This document shows positions 6,525 through 8,676 of a stretch of 8,676 nucleotides of DNA, piece by piece. The DNA is taken from assembly GCF_000577275.2 (NCBI RefSeq), contig NZ_CBYB010000004.1, positions 1 to 8,676 on the forward strand, read 5' to 3'. The translations under genes were made by a program, and so were the position numbers. Below the pieces are notes generated by a model, which searched no databases, had not been told where the DNA came from, and worked only from the letters and a program-made list of their open reading frames with translations. Positions within the stretch are counted from its first letter, which is position 1; each line of letters opens with the position of its first letter. The DNA is from Rhizobium favelukesii. GTDB lineage: Bacteria > Pseudomonadota > Alphaproteobacteria > Rhizobiales > Rhizobiaceae.

Positions 6525-7290
6525 TCGGTAAATGGCGTTGGGCTGCGGCCCGCTCCATCGGCACGTCTCATCTGAAAAATGGCACTCCTTGCCAGGACTA
6601 CGTCTGCGCCAAGGAGTTCCTGACGCGTCATGGCTCGGTCATGGCGGCGGTCGTTTCGGACGGCGCCGGAAGCGCGTCACATGCGGAGTTTGGATCTCGC
6701 ACGGTCTGCATAGGCCTATTGAAGTCCTGCAGGGCGTTCCTTTTCGACGCCGCTCTCGCCGAGTTGAATGAGGATGTGGTTTGGGACTGGATCGATGCGA
6801 CCCGTGAAACCATCAACGTCAAAGCAAGCTTCGCCAAGGTTCGCCCACGGGACTTCGCGGCGACCTTGGTCGCTGTTCTCGTTGGCGAGGAAGCCTCGAT
6901 CGTGATCCATGTAGGTGATGGCGCGGCGGTTATCAGGCGATCTGGCTGTGACGAATGGGAAGTTCCGTACTGGCCGTACCAAGGCGAGTACGCGTCAACG
7001 ACCTCCTTTGTAACAGACGATCCCCACCGCGGCTCATGGTGATACCGGTTGAGGGCGTTATCGAGGAATTCGCCGTGTTCTCGGACGGCATTGAGCGGCT
7101 GGTTTTGGATCACCTTGGGCATACTGCCCATCACCCGTTCTTCAACCGCATGATGGCGCCACTGAAAGCATCGGATGCTCCGTCCGTCGACAGTGCGCTT
7201 TCGCATGCACTCAAGGGCTATCTCGAGAGTCCGAGCGTCTGTGAGCGGACCGATGATGATAAGTCGTTGTTTTTGGGATTGCGGGTTTGA
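6521..7290 (+). pseudogene. PP2C-type phosphatase, one-base frameshift
   Basis: This is the phosphatase member of the triad. ATG 6521 overlaps the VWA stop as ATGA; an earlier in-frame ATG at 6506 is less likely. The first frame (173 residues) carries GTPCQD (D26), AAVVSDGAGSASHAEFGS (D47, the metal-binding DG), DFAATL (111-116) and HVGDGAAVIRR. It then breaks after VTDDP and stops at 7040-7042. The -1 frame continues from about 7024 as RLMVIPVEGVIEEFAVFSDG and ends in ERTDDDKSLFLGLRV, with the C-terminal metal-binding aspartates. Adding one base in or next to CCCC at 7022-7025 gives one 256-residue protein with all PP2C motifs. Without repair, the two C-terminal metal-binding segments are lost. 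The lesion may be real or a homopolymer error. It should remove phosphates placed by the neighbouring kinase. Confidence 0.82.
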
Positions 7291-8174
7291 CCACTGTCGT
7301 TTCATCCGATGGACGTCGTCTCACCCTTGGCTCTACGCTCGGTAAGGGCGGAGAAGGTGCCGTTCATCACATCGTCGAAGCACCAGATCTCGCGGCGAAA
7401 ATCTACAATCCAGGTAAGGCCAAGGAGCGACGCGACAAGGTAGCCGCCATGGTTTCGGGTCGGCTGAACGATAAATCGACCTATGTCGCCTTTCCGATCG
7501 ACACCCTAAAGTCACCGTCCGGTGAATTCTTGGGTTTCACGATGAAAAAGGTAGCGGGCTTCAAGAGCGTTCACGATCTCTATGGGCCCGGCAGCCGGAA
7601 AACCGAGTTCCCGACGGCGGACTCTCAGTTCCTTCTGCGAGCAGCGATAAACCTCGCCAATGCGGTGGCCAGCATTCATGCCACTGGCTGCGTCATCGGC
7701 GACATCAACCATTCTGGCATCCTGGTCTCCAACAAGGCCCTGGTAACGCTGATCGACAGCGACTCCTTCCAATATCGCGTCAGCAGCGACACCTACCGGT
7801 GCCTGGTCGGTGTCGCGGAATACACCCCGCCGGAGCTTCAAGGAGCGTCCTTCAGCAAGATCGACCGTACCCCGAACCACGACAATTTCGGTCTAGCAGT
7901 ATTGCTGTTTCAGTTGCTTTTCCTCGGCCGCCATCCCTTCGCAGGTAAATACCTTGGAAAAGGAGACATGGACATCAAGACCGCCATCAAGGACGGTCGA
8001 TTTGCCTATAGTTCTCGCAAGGCCGAAACGATGATGGAGGCTCCGCCGTTTGTCCCGGCCCTCGGCGACTACGGCGAGGATACCCTTGAGGTTATTTCGA
8101 TTAGTCAACCACCGCCTTCCTCAAAGCTCTCATGCTTATCCGGTTTAATCCGGCTCCTCATGACTTCCAACTGA
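7287..8174 (+). CDS. Ser/Thr-like protein kinase, C-terminally truncated
   Basis: The kinase member of the triad, 295 residues from TTG 7287, which overlaps the phosphatase stop and has GGGA 8 nt upstream; no ATG lies before the catalytic motifs. The glycine loop is LGKGGEGAV (19-27) and the ATP lysine is K38 (LAAKIYNP). The catalytic loop is GDINHSGILVS (138-148), in which G-D replaces H-R-D, as is usual in this TerY-associated family. The metal aspartate is D157 (LIDSDSF), and EYTPPELQG stands for the APE segment. NHDNFGLAVLLFQLLFLGRHPF marks the C-lobe. Family resemblance fades after PPFVPALGDYGED (about residue 265) and the last 30 residues are Ser/Pro-rich with no likeness to kinases. 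Relatives usually carry a longer C-terminal region, so the 3' end was probably replaced at a junction near 8080-8100. Activity may persist because the core is nearly complete. Confidence 0.75.
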   Translation: MTTVVSSDGRRLTLGSTLGKGGEGAVHHIVEAPDLAAKIYNPGKAKERRDKVAAMVSGRLNDKSTYVAFPIDTLKSPSGEFLGFTMKKVAGFKSVHDLYGPGSRKTEFPTADSQFLLRAAINLANAVASIHATGCVIGDINHSGILVSNKALVTLIDSDSFQYRVSSDTYRCLVGVAEYTPPELQGASFSKIDRTPNHDNFGLAVLLFQLLFLGRHPFAGKYLGKGDMDIKTAIKDGRFAYSSRKAETMMEAPPFVPALGDYGEDTLEVISISQPPPSSKLSCLSGLIRLLMTSN

Positions 8175-8483
8175 AAGCTGCCTTTTGTGGCGGTCTTCGA
8201 ATGCTTTGCGAGCTAGGACATCGCTCCGCCGATAGGTGAGAAGCCTGTTCAGAAGAGTCACGAATCCCGGGATTGCTGTCATGATGGCCGGGTCATTGAT
8301 GGCACGGTTTTGAAGCTCAGGCGCTTCAACAGGTTGTTTGTCGCAAGGACGGTGCGTTCGCCAAGTCCTAAAGCGCTCGGTTCTGCCCCCGAAAACTGAC
8401 GGGTGATTGTGACGCCTTGGCTTGCGCCAGAATCCGTTGATTTGGTCGAAATGCCACGATAGCTCTGCGCCTGGCGTTCGGAA
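8145..8483 (-). other. Minus-strand open frame of unknown identity
   Basis: The minus strand is open for 113 codons from a TGA at 8486-8484 to TAA at 8147-8145. There is no convincing start or ribosome binding site; the only ATG (8282-8280) would give 45 residues. The frame reads PGAELSWHFDQINGFWRK near its beginning, then PVEAPELQNRAINDPAIM and GFVTLLNRLLTYRRSDVLAR, and ends in SVGSHEEPD. The last third looks like a real helical protein tail. It overlaps the end of the kinase reading frame by 30 bp in convergent orientation, which supports the idea that foreign DNA begins around 8090. A truncated gene whose start is lost is the simplest explanation. I cannot name a family. Confidence 0.35.
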
Positions 8484-8567
8484 TCAGGGTGCGATGGCAT
8501 TGCTCCCTTTGAGCGGGCCTACCCAATTCCCGCCCCACACTCATTGAAGCGCAATTGGACAGCGTCA

Positions 8568-8676
8568 GTGAAACAGTACTTGATCGACGCCCCAACAGTC
8601 ACTGCATTTCTGATGACGGCAGAGAGTGAGGAGAAAGCGATCGCGGCCCTTTACGACATCACGACATTGATGGAAC
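8568..8676 (+). CDS. Possible partial gene running off the window end
   Basis: From GTG 8568 the frame stays open to the end of the window (36 codons). It begins VKQYLIDAPTVTAFLMTAES, continues EEKAIAALYDITTLME, and reads like an ordinary soluble alpha-helical N-terminus. TTG 8544 is an alternative start in the same frame. Neither has a good Shine-Dalgarno sequence, although a GAAG lies at 8546-8549. I do not recognise the family, and the frame also extends upstream of 8544, so the true start is unknown. Confidence 0.28.
   Translation, partial: MKQYLIDAPTVTAFLMTAESEEKAIAALYDITTLME

Noticed and set aside
7016..7030. Programmed -1 frameshifting in the phosphatase gene
   Set aside because: No X_XXY_YYZ heptamer fits the frame at T CCC CAC, and I see no obvious downstream stem; an indel is simpler.
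8279..8595. Two minus-strand frames (8279-8500 and 8368-8595) as genes
   Set aside because: They overlap each other and the better-looking frame at 8145-8483, have no ribosome binding sites and no recognisable motif.
1..8676. CRISPR array, tRNA or rRNA genes, complete insertion sequence
   Set aside because: No regularly spaced repeats, cloverleaf, rRNA-like sequence or recognisable transposase was seen on either strand.

Overview
The window looks like an accessory region from an alphaproteobacterium, most likely Hyphomicrobiales/Rhizobiales-like. This is inferred from moderately high GC, frequent GTG/TTG starts and the types of protein family present; no rRNA or other taxonomic marker is visible. 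The centre is one compact plus-strand gene train (about 1260-8174). It is flanked on both sides by decayed or unidentifiable sequence, as expected for an island or an old integration site.

Left flank (1-1199): a dif-like core that could serve a tyrosine recombinase (CATAA, 6 bp, TTATG) and a strong hairpin lie beside a short minus-strand reading frame. Next come a decayed C-factor-type short-chain dehydrogenase pseudogene broken over three frames and a minus-strand coding-looking remnant of unknown family. About 200 bp upstream of the gene train sits a perfect 18-bp palindrome, followed by a weak promoter candidate with a second, 10-bp palindrome in its spacer.

Centre, part 1 (1260-5816): an exported protein of unknown function with a GCGTGC motif, followed by the four genes of the His-Xaa-Ser (HxS) radical-SAM system: hxsD (small partner), hxsB and hxsC (two radical SAM/SPASM-like maturases) and hxsA (exported substrate with six tandem HxS triplets and a C-terminal peptidoglycan-binding domain). 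Family knowledge predicts that HxsB and HxsC, with HxsD, modify the HxS repeats of HxsA; the chemistry cannot be read from sequence. hxsC carries a one-base frameshift just upstream of its CxxxCxxC motif.

Centre, part 2 (5844-8174): a TerY-like von Willebrand A protein, a PP2C-type phosphatase and a Ser/Thr-like kinase, the three-gene phosphorylation module often called the TerY-P triad. The phosphatase has a one-base frameshift and the kinase stops near the end of its catalytic domain. Five junctions between the genes overlap by about 4 bp, so the maturation cassette and the signalling triad look like one transcription and translation unit. Linking the two functions is the main inference of this annotation.

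Right flank (8175-8676): no recognisable gene. It holds a long minus-strand open frame without a clear start (8145-8483) and a possible plus-strand gene that runs off the window end. The two C-tract frameshifts, the truncated kinase and the broken flanking genes suggest either a decaying island or sequencing errors in homopolymers; raw reads would decide.
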